This document shows positions 1 to 6,459 of a stretch of DNA of 16,371 nucleotides, piece by piece. Source of the DNA: DAONLM01 sp035406685 (lineage in GTDB: Bacteria > Spirochaetota > GWE2-31-10 > MWDO01). Under the pieces are notes generated by a model. The model saw only the letters and a list, made by a program, of their open reading frames with translations. It was not told the DNA's origin and searched no databases. The stretch is taken from assembly GCA_035406685.1 (NCBI GenBank), contig DAONLM010000046.1:1-16371 (forward strand), given 5' to 3'. A program made the position numbers and the translations under genes. How positions within the stretch are numbered: position 1 is the stretch's first letter; each line of letters opens with the position of its first letter.

Positions 1-98
1 AAATATTTCTATATATTAATCACAAAATTTTTAAGAAAATCCTTTACAACTTTTAAAAAAAAATTAAAAAAATTTTGCCTAAAAATAAAATAGCATCC
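1..98 (-). repeat. Right arm of a third repeated element (copy 0), body outside window
   Basis: This stretch matches the right arms of the two full elements at about 2713-2808 and 6390-6481 nearly base for base. It holds the shared tract with ATCACAAAATTTTT and ATCCTTTACAACTTTT and the terminal inverted repeat TTGCCTAAAAATAAAA at 75-90, and similarity ends at GCATCC (93-98). In the full copies the minus-strand gene starts about 30 bases beyond the point matching position 4. A third paralogue should therefore begin just left of position 1 and read leftward. A 10-base inverted pair, CAAAATTTTT (23-32) and AAAAATTTTG (68-77), lies inside the arm. The match is directly visible; the off-window gene is inference. 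Confidence 0.8.
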
Positions 99-169
99 AG
101 TAAAATAATATAAGGATTTAATAACTTTAAAATTTTCAAGTATACATAGCCTTTTAAGAAAAAGAGATT

Positions 170-775
170 TTAATCTTTACTTATTATAAAAACCGCAAGC
201 TCTGCTCTTAAATTTGGGAAAAGTTTGATTTTTTTATATTTATCTGATAAAAATTTTCTTTTTAAATATATCTCTTTTTTGATCTTTATCCCATTTTCTT
301 TACAGAATATCTTAAAGTCTTTTATTGTTAAAAGGTGAATATTTGGAGTGTCATACCATTTATATGGCAATTCTTTTGATACTGGCATTGTGCCATAAAA
401 TAAAAACTTTAAGCGAATTGGTAGTGTTCCAAAATTTGGAAATCCTAAAATCCCTTTTTTACCTATTCTAAGCATCTCCATTATCATACCTTTTGAATCA
501 TATATTTGCTGAATAGTCTGATTTAATACAACTATATCAAAAAATTTTGTCGGGAAATCAAGTGGAAGATTATCAAGATCAAGTTGAATAACAGAAAGCC
601 CTTTTTCTATACATTTTATTATCATATCATCGCTAATATCAATGCCATGTCCTTTAACATTTTTATTTTTTATTAGATATTGAAGAAGTGCACCATCGCC
701 ACATCCTAAATCAAGAACCCTTTCCCCATCTTTTATCTCTTCTGAAATTACCTTATGAATGGTCTGTCTTAACAT
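170..775 (-). CDS. metW: MetW-like SAM-dependent methyltransferase-fold protein
   Basis: The 201-residue product has a class I SAM-binding fold. Motif I is LDLGCGDG at residues 21-28 and the acidic ribose-binding loop is GIDIS near 44-48. Length and N-terminus fit the MetW family, whose genes sit directly after metX in Leptospira and many Proteobacteria and whose product is thought to assist or activate MetX. The ATG overlaps the metX stop by one base (TAATG), and a strong AAGGAGG ribosome binding site lies in the last codons of metX, so translation is probably coupled. It has no promoter of its own that I can see and should depend on the metX promoter. The name is secure from family likeness plus context; the exact activity of MetW is less certain. 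No convincing terminator was found between the stop and the repeat arm ending at 98. Confidence 0.9.
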   Translation of the reverse strand: MLRQTIHKVISEEIKDGERVLDLGCGDGALLQYLIKNKNVKGHGIDISDDMIIKCIEKGLSVIQLDLDNLPLDFPTKFFDIVVLNQTIQQIYDSKGMIMEMLRIGKKGILGFPNFGTLPIRLKFLFYGTMPVSKELPYKWYDTPNIHLLTIKDFKIFCKENGIKIKKEIYLKRKFLSDKYKKIKLFPNLRAELAVFIISKD

Positions 776-1929
776 TATGCCTCCTCCTTATCATTATCTT
801 TATGATTGGATAAAAAACTCTTTATTACCTTTTCCAACTCTTCATTTTTAAGTAAAAAGGCATCATGTCCATAAGGAGAATCAATATTAACATACGTAAC
901 CTCTTTATCTTCATTCATAAGTGCTTTAACAATTTCCCAGCTTTCCTGAGGTGAAAAATGCCAATCCGATGTAAATGTTACTATTAAAATTCTACTTTTG
1001 AACTTAGCAACAATATCATTTAATCTATTTTTTCCACGTGTCATATCATACATATCCATTGCCTTTGTAAGATATAGATAACTATTGGCATCAAATCTCG
1101 ATACAAATTTTCTACCCTGATAACGAAGATAACTCTCGACCTGAAACATTGGTCCAAAAATTCCATACATCTGATCAGTTTCAAGGATATCTCTCTTTAT
1201 ATCTCTTCCAAATTTACTCTCAATTGCGCCTTTTGATAGATATGTTATGTGAGCAACCATTCTTGCTATAGCAAGTCCTCTTTCTGGAAAATTACCATTA
1301 TAATAATCACCATTATTAAAATTAGGATCAGAAAGAATAGCATTTCTCCCTACTTCATAAAAGGCTATGATCTGAGGTGATGTCTTATGTGCAGCTGCAA
1401 TTATTATAGAATTCTCCATCATGTCTGGATACAAAACATTCCATTCGAGAGTAAGCATTCCACCCAATGATCCCCCAATTATACATTTTAACTTTTTTAT
1501 ACCTAAGTAATCTATTAATTCTTTTTGCACCTTTACCATATCTGTAACAGTAAACATAGGAAATTTTAATCCATACTCTTTACCTGTTTCTGGATCAATA
1601 GATGAAGGGCTAGTGGTTCCCATACATCCTCCAAAATAATTGGCACATATAATAAAATATTTTTCTGTATCAATGGCTTTATTTTTGCCAACAAGAGTAT
1701 CCCACCATCCTGGCGTTGTATTATCTGGATCATAGTCTCCTGTAACATGAGTATCGCCGGTTAAAGCATGGATAACAAAAATGGCATTGTCTTTATTTTC
1801 GTTTAATGTACCAAATGTCTCATAAGCAACAGTAATTGGACCAAAATATTCACCTGACTCTAATAAAAAATCCTTCTCTTTTGCAAAGGTGTAGTATTTT
1901 ATATTAGGATAAGGAATTTTTCTTTTCAA
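775..1929 (-). CDS. metX: Homoserine O-acyltransferase (MetX, probably acetyltransferase)
   Basis: MetX transfers an acyl group, normally acetyl from acetyl-CoA, to the hydroxyl of homoserine. This is the activating step of methionine synthesis by the sulfhydrylation route, and it takes place in the cytoplasm. The 384-residue product is a full-length alpha/beta-hydrolase-fold member. Its catalytic triad is visible: Ser154 in GGSLGG, Asp322 in TSDWHF and His355 in YGHDAF. The family blocks AYETFGTLN, HALTGD and GWWD lie near the N-terminus. The start is TTG at 1927-1929, supported by GAAGGA eight bases upstream and by alignment of the N-terminus with the family. It is the first gene of a metX-metW operon with a promoter at 1962-1990. 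Acetyl versus succinyl specificity cannot be settled by eye. Confidence 0.96.
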   Translation of the reverse strand: MKRKIPYPNIKYYTFAKEKDFLLESGEYFGPITVAYETFGTLNENKDNAIFVIHALTGDTHVTGDYDPDNTTPGWWDTLVGKNKAIDTEKYFIICANYFGGCMGTTSPSSIDPETGKEYGLKFPMFTVTDMVKVQKELIDYLGIKKLKCIIGGSLGGMLTLEWNVLYPDMMENSIIIAAAHKTSPQIIAFYEVGRNAILSDPNFNNGDYYNGNFPERGLAIARMVAHITYLSKGAIESKFGRDIKRDILETDQMYGIFGPMFQVESYLRYQGRKFVSRFDANSYLYLTKAMDMYDMTRGKNRLNDIVAKFKSRILIVTFTSDWHFSPQESWEIVKALMNEDKEVTYVNIDSPYGHDAFLLKNEELEKVIKSFLSNHKDNDKEEA

Positions 1930-1961
1930 TTTACAATCCTTCGGGGATAAATTTTTGATTT

Positions 1962-1990
1962 AATATAATAAAAAAAAAGAAAAATGTCAA
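1962..1990 (-). promoter_or_regulatory. Sigma-70-type promoter of metX-metW
   Basis: Reading the minus strand, TTGACA (1985-1990) is followed by a 17-base spacer and TATATT (1962-1967). Transcription would start near 1955, giving a leader of only about 25 bases before the TTG start. That is too short for a SAM riboswitch. The promoter lies about 27 bases outside the left end of repeated element copy 1. Confidence 0.7.
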
Positions 1991-2016
1991 AATATAAATG
2001 TGTTAACTTTAATTTT

Positions 2017-2038
2017 GGGGTATAATTTTATTTTTAGA
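2017..2038 (+). repeat. Left terminal inverted repeat of element copy 1
   Basis: The core ATTTTATTTTTAGA (2025-2038) pairs exactly with 2788-2801. The outer part GGGGTATA pairs only loosely with the other end. Confidence 0.65.
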
Positions 2039-2136
2039 TAGTTAAAAAGATAAATTTATCCTAAGGGTTAATTTTGTTTGAGAAAAGATTGTAATAGTCT
2101 TGTTTATTTTTCGAGTAGAATTTAAAATAAATTTTT

Positions 2137-2679
2137 TCAATAGTATGTCTCAAATCCCACTACCTGATAGCAATCGTTGTAGATTGCCTTGTAAAAGGGC
2201 GTGAGGTTACCGGAAAAGTGGGATAATTCTCTGCTCTTATTCCACTTTTTAATCTTTGTTAGCTTTAAGAATAACTTTAATGTTATTATACTACACTTCA
2301 TCTCAACCCCGGTAATCCCAAGTCTCTCATACTCTTGTAAAAAGAGTAGGATAATTCTCCTCAGTAAACACCCCATGCTGAAAAAATTAAGATCAGCATG
2401 GATCTTTTTCAAAAATCTGTAATCCTGTTTTGACAAATACACATGGATCCTTGCATCCCCATCTATTCTTTCGTATTTATTTCCATCTTCTTCACCAAAA
2501 CAATATATCTTTTTTACTCTATTGGTATATAGTTGCAAGATATATACAATAAGTCCAGAAAGAGATATGTTGAATTTTTTTGCAATATCTGCAAGCCTTT
2601 TCTTCATAGCAGAGTTAACCACAATATGTAACTCATGATCTACAGTATAGTTTTCTAAAATTTTACAAATGTTATTCAT
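2137..2679 (-). CDS. Element-borne protein with two ribbon-helix-helix-like units (copy 1)
   Basis: I do not recognise a named family with certainty. The 180-residue, basic product shows two stretches with the ribbon-helix-helix layout of a short strand followed by two helices. The first runs from about residue 16 (strand LHIVV, helices AMKKRLADIAKKF and SLSGLIVYILQLY). The second runs from about residue 77 (strand RIHVYL, then DYRFLKKIHADLNFFSM). A C-terminal block ends PFYKAIYNDCYQV, a short gap and GFETYY. The protein encoded at 5834-6364 is about two-thirds identical by eye, and most strongly so in DYRFLKKIHADLNFFSM and the C-terminus. The start is supported by AAGGAGG eight bases upstream (2688-2694). 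The likely role is DNA binding, perhaps of its own element ends. The layout recalls the multicopy DUF1564 proteins of Leptospira, but I cannot confirm homology. Confidence 0.85.
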   Translation of the reverse strand: MNNICKILENYTVDHELHIVVNSAMKKRLADIAKKFNISLSGLIVYILQLYTNRVKKIYCFGEEDGNKYERIDGDARIHVYLSKQDYRFLKKIHADLNFFSMGCLLRRIILLFLQEYERLGITGVEMKCSIITLKLFLKLTKIKKWNKSRELSHFSGNLTPFYKAIYNDCYQVVGFETYY

Positions 2680-2787
2680 AAAAAAATCCTCCTTAAAAAT
2701 ATTATAAAAATTATTTTCTATATATTAATCACAAAATTTTTGAAAAAATCCTTTACAACTTTTAGAAAAAAATTTAAAAAAATTTTG

Positions 2788-2808
2788 TCTAAAAATAAAA
2801 TCGCATCC
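2788..2808 (-). repeat. Right terminal inverted repeat of element copy 1
   Basis: TCTAAAAATAAAAT at 2788-2801 is the exact reverse complement of 2025-2038. GCATCC just outside it (2803-2808) is shared with copy 0 (93-98), so the element probably ends there. Confidence 0.65.
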
Positions 2809-2850
2809 TGGCACATTTTAATTTTCTTAACACATAATTATAAATTAAAT

Positions 2851-2879
2851 TTGACTTTTAAGATAAAATATATTAAAAT
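2851..2879 (+). promoter_or_regulatory. Sigma-70-type promoter of the hyd maturation operon
   Basis: TTGACT (2851-2856), a 17-base spacer and TAAAAT (2874-2879) form a strong candidate. Transcription would start near 2886, about 75 bases before the first gene. It lies 43 bases outside the right end of element copy 1. Confidence 0.65.
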
Positions 2880-2894
2880 TATTAATGATCTGAG

Positions 2895-2915
2895 AATTCT
2901 TTTAACTAAAGAATT
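2895..2915 (+). promoter_or_regulatory. Leader hairpin or operator-like inverted repeat before the hyd operon
   Basis: AATTCTTT (2895-2902) and AAAGAATT (2908-2915) are perfect complements around a five-base loop. The pair lies roughly 10 to 30 bases downstream of the predicted transcription start. It could be an operator for a dimeric repressor or a weak RNA hairpin. It is AU-rich, and no U-run follows it, so it is not a standard terminator. Confidence 0.4.
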
Positions 2916-2961
2916 TGAGGAGTTTTTCTAAAAGATTATTCTAATCCAGAGGAGTTTTCTG

Positions 2962-3207
2962 ATGGAGAGGAGATTAGGCGTAATAGCTATTCTAGTCTAC
3001 TCAAAAGAGGCAATTCAATCTCTTAATAGTATTTTATCAAATTTTAGTGAAATAATTTTAGGAAGAATGGGCTTACCTCTTAAAGAGAAAAATCTTCATA
3101 TTATTTCATTAATTGTTGAAGGAGATACAGATCAAATTGGTTCTCTTACTGGAAAAATCGGAAAACTCTCTGGAATTAAAGTAAAATCTATGTTTACAAA
3201 AGATTAA
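2962..3207 (+). CDS. TM1266-family putative [FeFe]-hydrogenase system regulator
   Basis: This 81-residue protein matches the small TM1266 family, whose structure is a ferredoxin-like ACT/NikR-C-type fold and whose genes travel with hydE, hydG and hydF. Family features visible are the opening strand RRLGVIAILV, the block LNSILSNFSEIILGRMGLPL (residues 21-40), the strand HIISLIVEG and GSLTGKIGKLSGIKVKS near the C-terminus. The length is typical for the family. There is no separate DNA-binding domain, so 'regulator' is only the conventional name; a small-molecule-binding or partner-binding role is equally possible. AGAGGAG lies seven bases before the ATG. It is the first gene of the operon, 12 bases before hydG, whose ribosome binding site begins right at the stop codon. 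Confidence 0.92.
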   Translation: MERRLGVIAILVYSKEAIQSLNSILSNFSEIILGRMGLPLKEKNLHIISLIVEGDTDQIGSLTGKIGKLSGIKVKSMFTKD

Positions 3208-3219
3208 GGAGGCATAAAA

Positions 3220-4632
3220 ATGAATCTTAAAATTCAAAATCCCAAAAATATTGAAAAAAACTTTATTGATAGAGAGAAACTATACTCTCTTATAAGAGAA
3301 AAAAAACCTTCCAAAAATGAGGTAAATGAAGTTCTAAACAAGGCTTTAAAACTAAAAGGATTAACACTGGAAGAGGCAGCAATTTTACTATCTGTTAATG
3401 ATGAAGAATCTTTAAAAAATATTCTGGAAACAACAAAAATTGTCAAAAATCTTATCTATGGAAAAAGGCTTGTTCTATTTGCACCTTTATACATTGGTAA
3501 TGTATGCTCTAACAACTGCCTTTATTGTGCCTTTAGAAAGGATAATAAGACTTTAAACAGAGTGATCTTAACAGAAAGTCAGATAGAACATGAAGTGATC
3601 TCTTTATTAAAAGAGGGACATAAAAGAATATTAATGCTATGTGGTGAATCAGAGGAGAATAGCCTTGACTATTTTCTTGAGGCTATAAGAATTGCTTATA
3701 AAGCAAGATACAATAATAACAACATAAGAAGAATAAATGTAGAAATTGCTCCTCTTGATGTAGAAGGATTTAAGAGACTTAAACAGGAAAAGATAGGCAC
3801 TTATGCATGTTTTCAGGAGACATATGACCCAGTTCTTTATAAAAAATATCATCCCTCTGGGCCAAAGGTTAATTATGAATACAGGCTTACTGTAATGGAT
3901 AGAGCCATGTTAGGAGGAATAGATGATGTTGGTATTGGAGCACTTTTTGGGCTTGCTGATTATAGATTTGAGGTGTTAGGTTTACTCGAACATGCAAGAC
4001 ATCTGGAAGAGACTTTTGGTTGTGGACCTCATACCGTTAGTGTACCAAGGATAGAGCCAGCAGAAAATGCCCCTCTTTCTAAAAAAATTCCTTATCCAGT
4101 AAGTGATTTTGACTTTAAAAAACTTGTTGCAATTATAAGATTGGCTTTGCCATGGACAGGGATTATTCTTTCTACAAGAGAGAGCGAAGAGTTAAGAAAT
4201 GAATTGTTTAACTATGGTGTAAGTCAGATATCCGCTGGTTCACGAACAAATCCGGGGGCATACTCAAAAGAAAAACCAGACTCTGGAAGTCAATTTTCAC
4301 TCGGTGATCACAGGAGTCTTGATGAAGTTATAAATAAATTAATAGATATGGAATATATTCCATCTTTTTGCACCGGCTGCTATAGAAAAGGGAGAGTAGG
4401 AATAGACTTTATGGATCTTGCTAAACCCGGTTTAATTAAAGAATTCTGTATGCCAAATGCAATTTTTACCTTTATGGAATATCTAATCGATTTTGCAAAA
4501 CCAGAAACAAAAGAAAAAGGCTTAAAATTAATTGATAAATTGCTTTTAGAAGTGGAGAAAAAAGAGCTTAGAGAGAAAATGATCCAAAAATTAGAATTAA
4601 TAAAGGCTGGTAATAGGGATGAATATTTCTAA
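3220..4632 (+). CDS. hydG: HydG, radical SAM tyrosine lyase for [FeFe]-hydrogenase H-cluster assembly
   Basis: HydG splits tyrosine and builds the Fe(CO)2(CN) synthon of the H-cluster. The 470-residue product is full length. The radical SAM cluster motif CX3CX2C is Cys96, Cys100 and Cys103 (CSNNCLYC). The auxiliary-cluster motif CX2CX22C that defines HydG, and separates it from the tyrosine lyase ThiH, is Cys384, Cys387 and Cys410, within FCTGCYRKGRVG and an ending PGLIKEFC. The blocks GIGALFGLADYRFE (239-252) and SAGSRTNPGAY (338-348) are typical of HydG. The ATG at 3220 follows AAGGAGG by seven bases. The last 14 bases overlap hydE. All residues expected for activity appear intact. Confidence 0.97.
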   Translation: MNLKIQNPKNIEKNFIDREKLYSLIREKKPSKNEVNEVLNKALKLKGLTLEEAAILLSVNDEESLKNILETTKIVKNLIYGKRLVLFAPLYIGNVCSNNCLYCAFRKDNKTLNRVILTESQIEHEVISLLKEGHKRILMLCGESEENSLDYFLEAIRIAYKARYNNNNIRRINVEIAPLDVEGFKRLKQEKIGTYACFQETYDPVLYKKYHPSGPKVNYEYRLTVMDRAMLGGIDDVGIGALFGLADYRFEVLGLLEHARHLEETFGCGPHTVSVPRIEPAENAPLSKKIPYPVSDFDFKKLVAIIRLALPWTGIILSTRESEELRNELFNYGVSQISAGSRTNPGAYSKEKPDSGSQFSLGDHRSLDEVINKLIDMEYIPSFCTGCYRKGRVGIDFMDLAKPGLIKEFCMPNAIFTFMEYLIDFAKPETKEKGLKLIDKLLLEVEKKELREKMIQKLELIKAGNRDEYF

Positions 4633-5656
4633 TATTTCAGTTGATAAAAATGGGGCTATTTCTCTATATAAAAAAGGTGATGATTCTATTTTTAAAAAGG
4701 CACAGGAGATATGTAATTCTATTTATGGAAATAAAGTCTTTTTAAGAGGACTTATTGAATGTTCCAATATATGTATAAACGATTGCCTTTATTGTGGAAT
4801 AAGAAAGAGTAATAATAAAGTAGTAAGATATAAATTGACAAAAGAAGAAATATTAAATACAGTAAAAAAAGGATATGAATATGGTTTAAAAACATTTGTC
4901 CTTCAGTCTGGTGAATTTTCCTACTCTGTAAAAGAGTTATGTGATATAGTTGAGACAATTAGAGATAAATATTATGATGTAGCAATAACATTGAGTTGCG
5001 GGTTAATGTCAAAATCTCAATATAGAGAATTAAAAAATGCCGGAGCAAATAGATATCTTATGCGTTTTGAAACAAGTGATGAAAAATTGTATAGATATTT
5101 AAGAAATGATTCTCTTAAAAGAAGAATTAAAGGTCTTATGGATTTAAATGATCTTGATTTTGAAGTAGGCTCTGGCTTTATGGTTGGCTTACCCGAAGAG
5201 ACAGAAGAGACCCGTATTAATAATGCCACGCTCTGTTATGAGTTAGGTCTTGATATGGTTGGAATAGGTCCTTTTATACCTCATAAAGAGACACCTCTTG
5301 GCGATTGTCTTCAATTACCAATAGATTTTACAATAAGAATGACTGCTTTATTAAGAATTCTTCTACCTTACGCCAATATTCCAGCAACAACCGCTGCTGG
5401 CACTCTGAGTCCAACAGGTAGAGAAAAAATGTTATGGGCTGGTGCCAATGTTTTAATGCCAAATATAACCCCAACTCAATACAAAAAAAACTATCTCTTG
5501 TATCCAGATAAAATCTGTATTGATGAGAGTGGTTTTGAATGTCTGGGATGTCTTTCTAACAGAGTAAAAAGTATTGACAAAGAGATCTCCTTTAAAAGAG
5601 GGGATTCATATAGCTTTTTATTAAAAGAGAAAAGTGTAGTAAAAGCTTATAATTAG
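4619..5656 (+). CDS. hydE: HydE, radical SAM maturase for [FeFe]-hydrogenase
   Basis: HydE is a radical SAM enzyme that works with HydG and HydF to build the diiron site of [FeFe] hydrogenase, acting on the iron-cysteine complex released by HydG. The 345-residue product carries CX3CX2C at Cys52, Cys56 and Cys59 (CINDCLYC). It also keeps a second C-terminal motif CX7CX2C at Cys300, Cys308 and Cys311. That motif is known from Thermotoga maritima HydE, is absent from many homologues and is not essential there. MRFETSDEKLYRYLR (148-162) and FMVGLPEET (187-195) are family blocks. The start lies inside the end of hydG and no strong ribosome binding site precedes it, so translation is probably coupled. 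HydF and hydrogenase subunits are not in the window. Confidence 0.96.
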   Translation: MNISNISVDKNGAISLYKKGDDSIFKKAQEICNSIYGNKVFLRGLIECSNICINDCLYCGIRKSNNKVVRYKLTKEEILNTVKKGYEYGLKTFVLQSGEFSYSVKELCDIVETIRDKYYDVAITLSCGLMSKSQYRELKNAGANRYLMRFETSDEKLYRYLRNDSLKRRIKGLMDLNDLDFEVGSGFMVGLPEETEETRINNATLCYELGLDMVGIGPFIPHKETPLGDCLQLPIDFTIRMTALLRILLPYANIPATTAAGTLSPTGREKMLWAGANVLMPNITPTQYKKNYLLYPDKICIDESGFECLGCLSNRVKSIDKEISFKRGDSYSFLLKEKSVVKAYN

Positions 5657-5716
5657 TAATTGTTAGCATTTTAGAGTCTGATTCTTTTACTTATTTTTAA
5701 ATAATTATTTACAAAA

Positions 5717-5739
5717 GGCGCTGTTTTATTTTTAGGCAA
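5717..5739 (+). repeat. Left terminal inverted repeat of element copy 2
   Basis: TTTTATTTTTAGGCAA at 5724-5739 is the exact reverse complement of 75-90 in copy 0. GGCGCTG outside it matches copy 0's complement GGATGCTA with only a few changes. Confidence 0.65.
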
Positions 5740-5833
5740 TTTAAAAGATAGATTTATCCTTAGGTTAACTTTGTTTGAGAAAGGATTGTGATAGTTTCAT
5801 TTATTTTTGGGGTAGAATTTTAAATAAATTCAG

Positions 5834-6364
5834 TCAATAATAGGTCTCAAAGCCTATTACCTGATAGCAATCATTGTAGATTGCTTTATAAAATGGAATG
5901 AAATTCCCTTTAAAGTGGGACAATTCTCTGCACTTTCCCCACCTCTTTATCTCTGTCAATTTCAGCCAGAGTCTCAATGTCACAAGACTGCATTTCTTTT
6001 CAAACCCAAGCATTCCCATTTTCTCATACTCTTCAATGAAAATTTCAAGTATGCTTCTTAACAATTTTGCCATGCTGAAAAAATTTAAGTCAGCATGAAT
6101 TTTTTTCAAGAATCTATAATCCTCCTTAGGTAAATAAAAATGTATAGAGGCGTCAGCATTTAGTCTTTCGTAAATATTTCCATCTTCATTACCAAAACAG
6201 TATCTCTTTTTGACCCTATCAGAAAATTTTTGTAAAACATATAAAATTAACTTTGATAGAGAAATATTCTCCTTTTTAGCAATCTTTGCAAGTTTTTCCT
6301 TCATAGTAAAAGTAACTACAAAATGTAGTTCCTGATCTTTTTTGTAATTTAATTTTGTATTCAT
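5834..6364 (-). CDS. Element-borne protein with two ribbon-helix-helix-like units (copy 2)
   Basis: This 176-residue paralogue of the protein at 2137-2679 has a shorter N-terminus and no gaps after about residue 12. Two ribbon-helix-helix-like units are visible: strand LHFVV with helices TMKEKLAKIAKKE and SLSKLILYVLQKF, then strand SIHFYL with DYRFLKKIHADLNFFSM. The ending PFYKAIYNDCYQV .. GFETYY is the same as in copy 1 apart from one residue. Changes elsewhere are largely conservative, which suggests selection on the protein and not decay. The ATG is preceded by AGGGAGG (6372-6378). The gene lies opposite to hydE and to the following large gene, so it is transcribed alone from the right arm of its element. 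Its function is unknown; DNA binding is the best inference. Confidence 0.85.
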   Translation of the reverse strand: MNTKLNYKKDQELHFVVTFTMKEKLAKIAKKENISLSKLILYVLQKFSDRVKKRYCFGNEDGNIYERLNADASIHFYLPKEDYRFLKKIHADLNFFSMAKLLRSILEIFIEEYEKMGMLGFEKKCSLVTLRLWLKLTEIKRWGKCRELSHFKGNFIPFYKAIYNDCYQVIGFETYY

Positions 6365-6459
6365 AATAATTCCTCCCTAAAAAATAGTTTTTATTAATTA
6401 ATCACAAAATTTTTAAGAAAATCCTTTACAACTTTTAAGAAAAAAATTAAAAAAATTTT

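Larger units (their letters stand above)
2017..2808 (-). mobile_element. Repeated single-gene element, copy 1 (about 0.79 kb, terminal inverted repeats)
   Basis: This block is repeated as a unit at 5717-6481. Similarity covers a left arm of about 120 bases, the gene and a right arm of about 95 bases. The ends carry matching inverted repeats: ATTTTATTTTTAGA at 2025-2038 and its exact complement at 2788-2801. Weaker similarity extends outward to GG.. at 2017 and ..CC at 2808. The left arm holds the perfect 12-base palindrome GATAAATTTATC (2049-2060). Its one gene reads leftward from the right arm. No DDE, HUH or serine/tyrosine recombinase motif was recognised. No clear target-site duplication is visible, though the flanks are too AT-rich to judge. 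The repeat and inverted ends are seen directly; mobility is inference. The outer boundaries are good to a few bases. Confidence 0.65.

Noticed and set aside
161..182. Possible hairpin terminator after metW (AGATT..AATCT)
   Set aside because: The loop would be two bases, the stem overlaps the stop codon and is only five AT-rich pairs.
1930..2016. SAM riboswitch or T-box before metX
   Set aside because: The promoter leaves only about 25 transcribed bases before the start codon, too short for either.
2214..2256. Inverted pair AAAAGTGG and CCACTTTT inside the element gene, copy 1
   Set aside because: The symmetry is much weaker in copy 2 and falls in codons for conserved Trp and His, so it is probably a by-product of coding.
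2201..2422. Plus-strand open frame opposite the element gene, with a counterpart at 5898-6098
   Set aside because: Both are antisense to the conserved protein genes, lack initiation signals and have low-quality hydrophobic translations; they are shadows of the minus-strand genes.
2740..2931. Plus-strand open frame starting in the right arm of element copy 1 (KKSFTTFRKKFKK..)
   Set aside because: It starts with TTG without a ribosome binding site. A one-base length difference in the A/T runs shifts the frame in copy 0, and copy 2 soon stops, so the frame is not conserved among copies.
2137..6364. REP-associated tyrosine transposase (IS200-type) identity for the element proteins
   Set aside because: There is no His-hydrophobic-His pair, and only isolated His in LHIVV and RIHVYL. 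The N-terminal fold pattern fits ribbon-helix-helix better.
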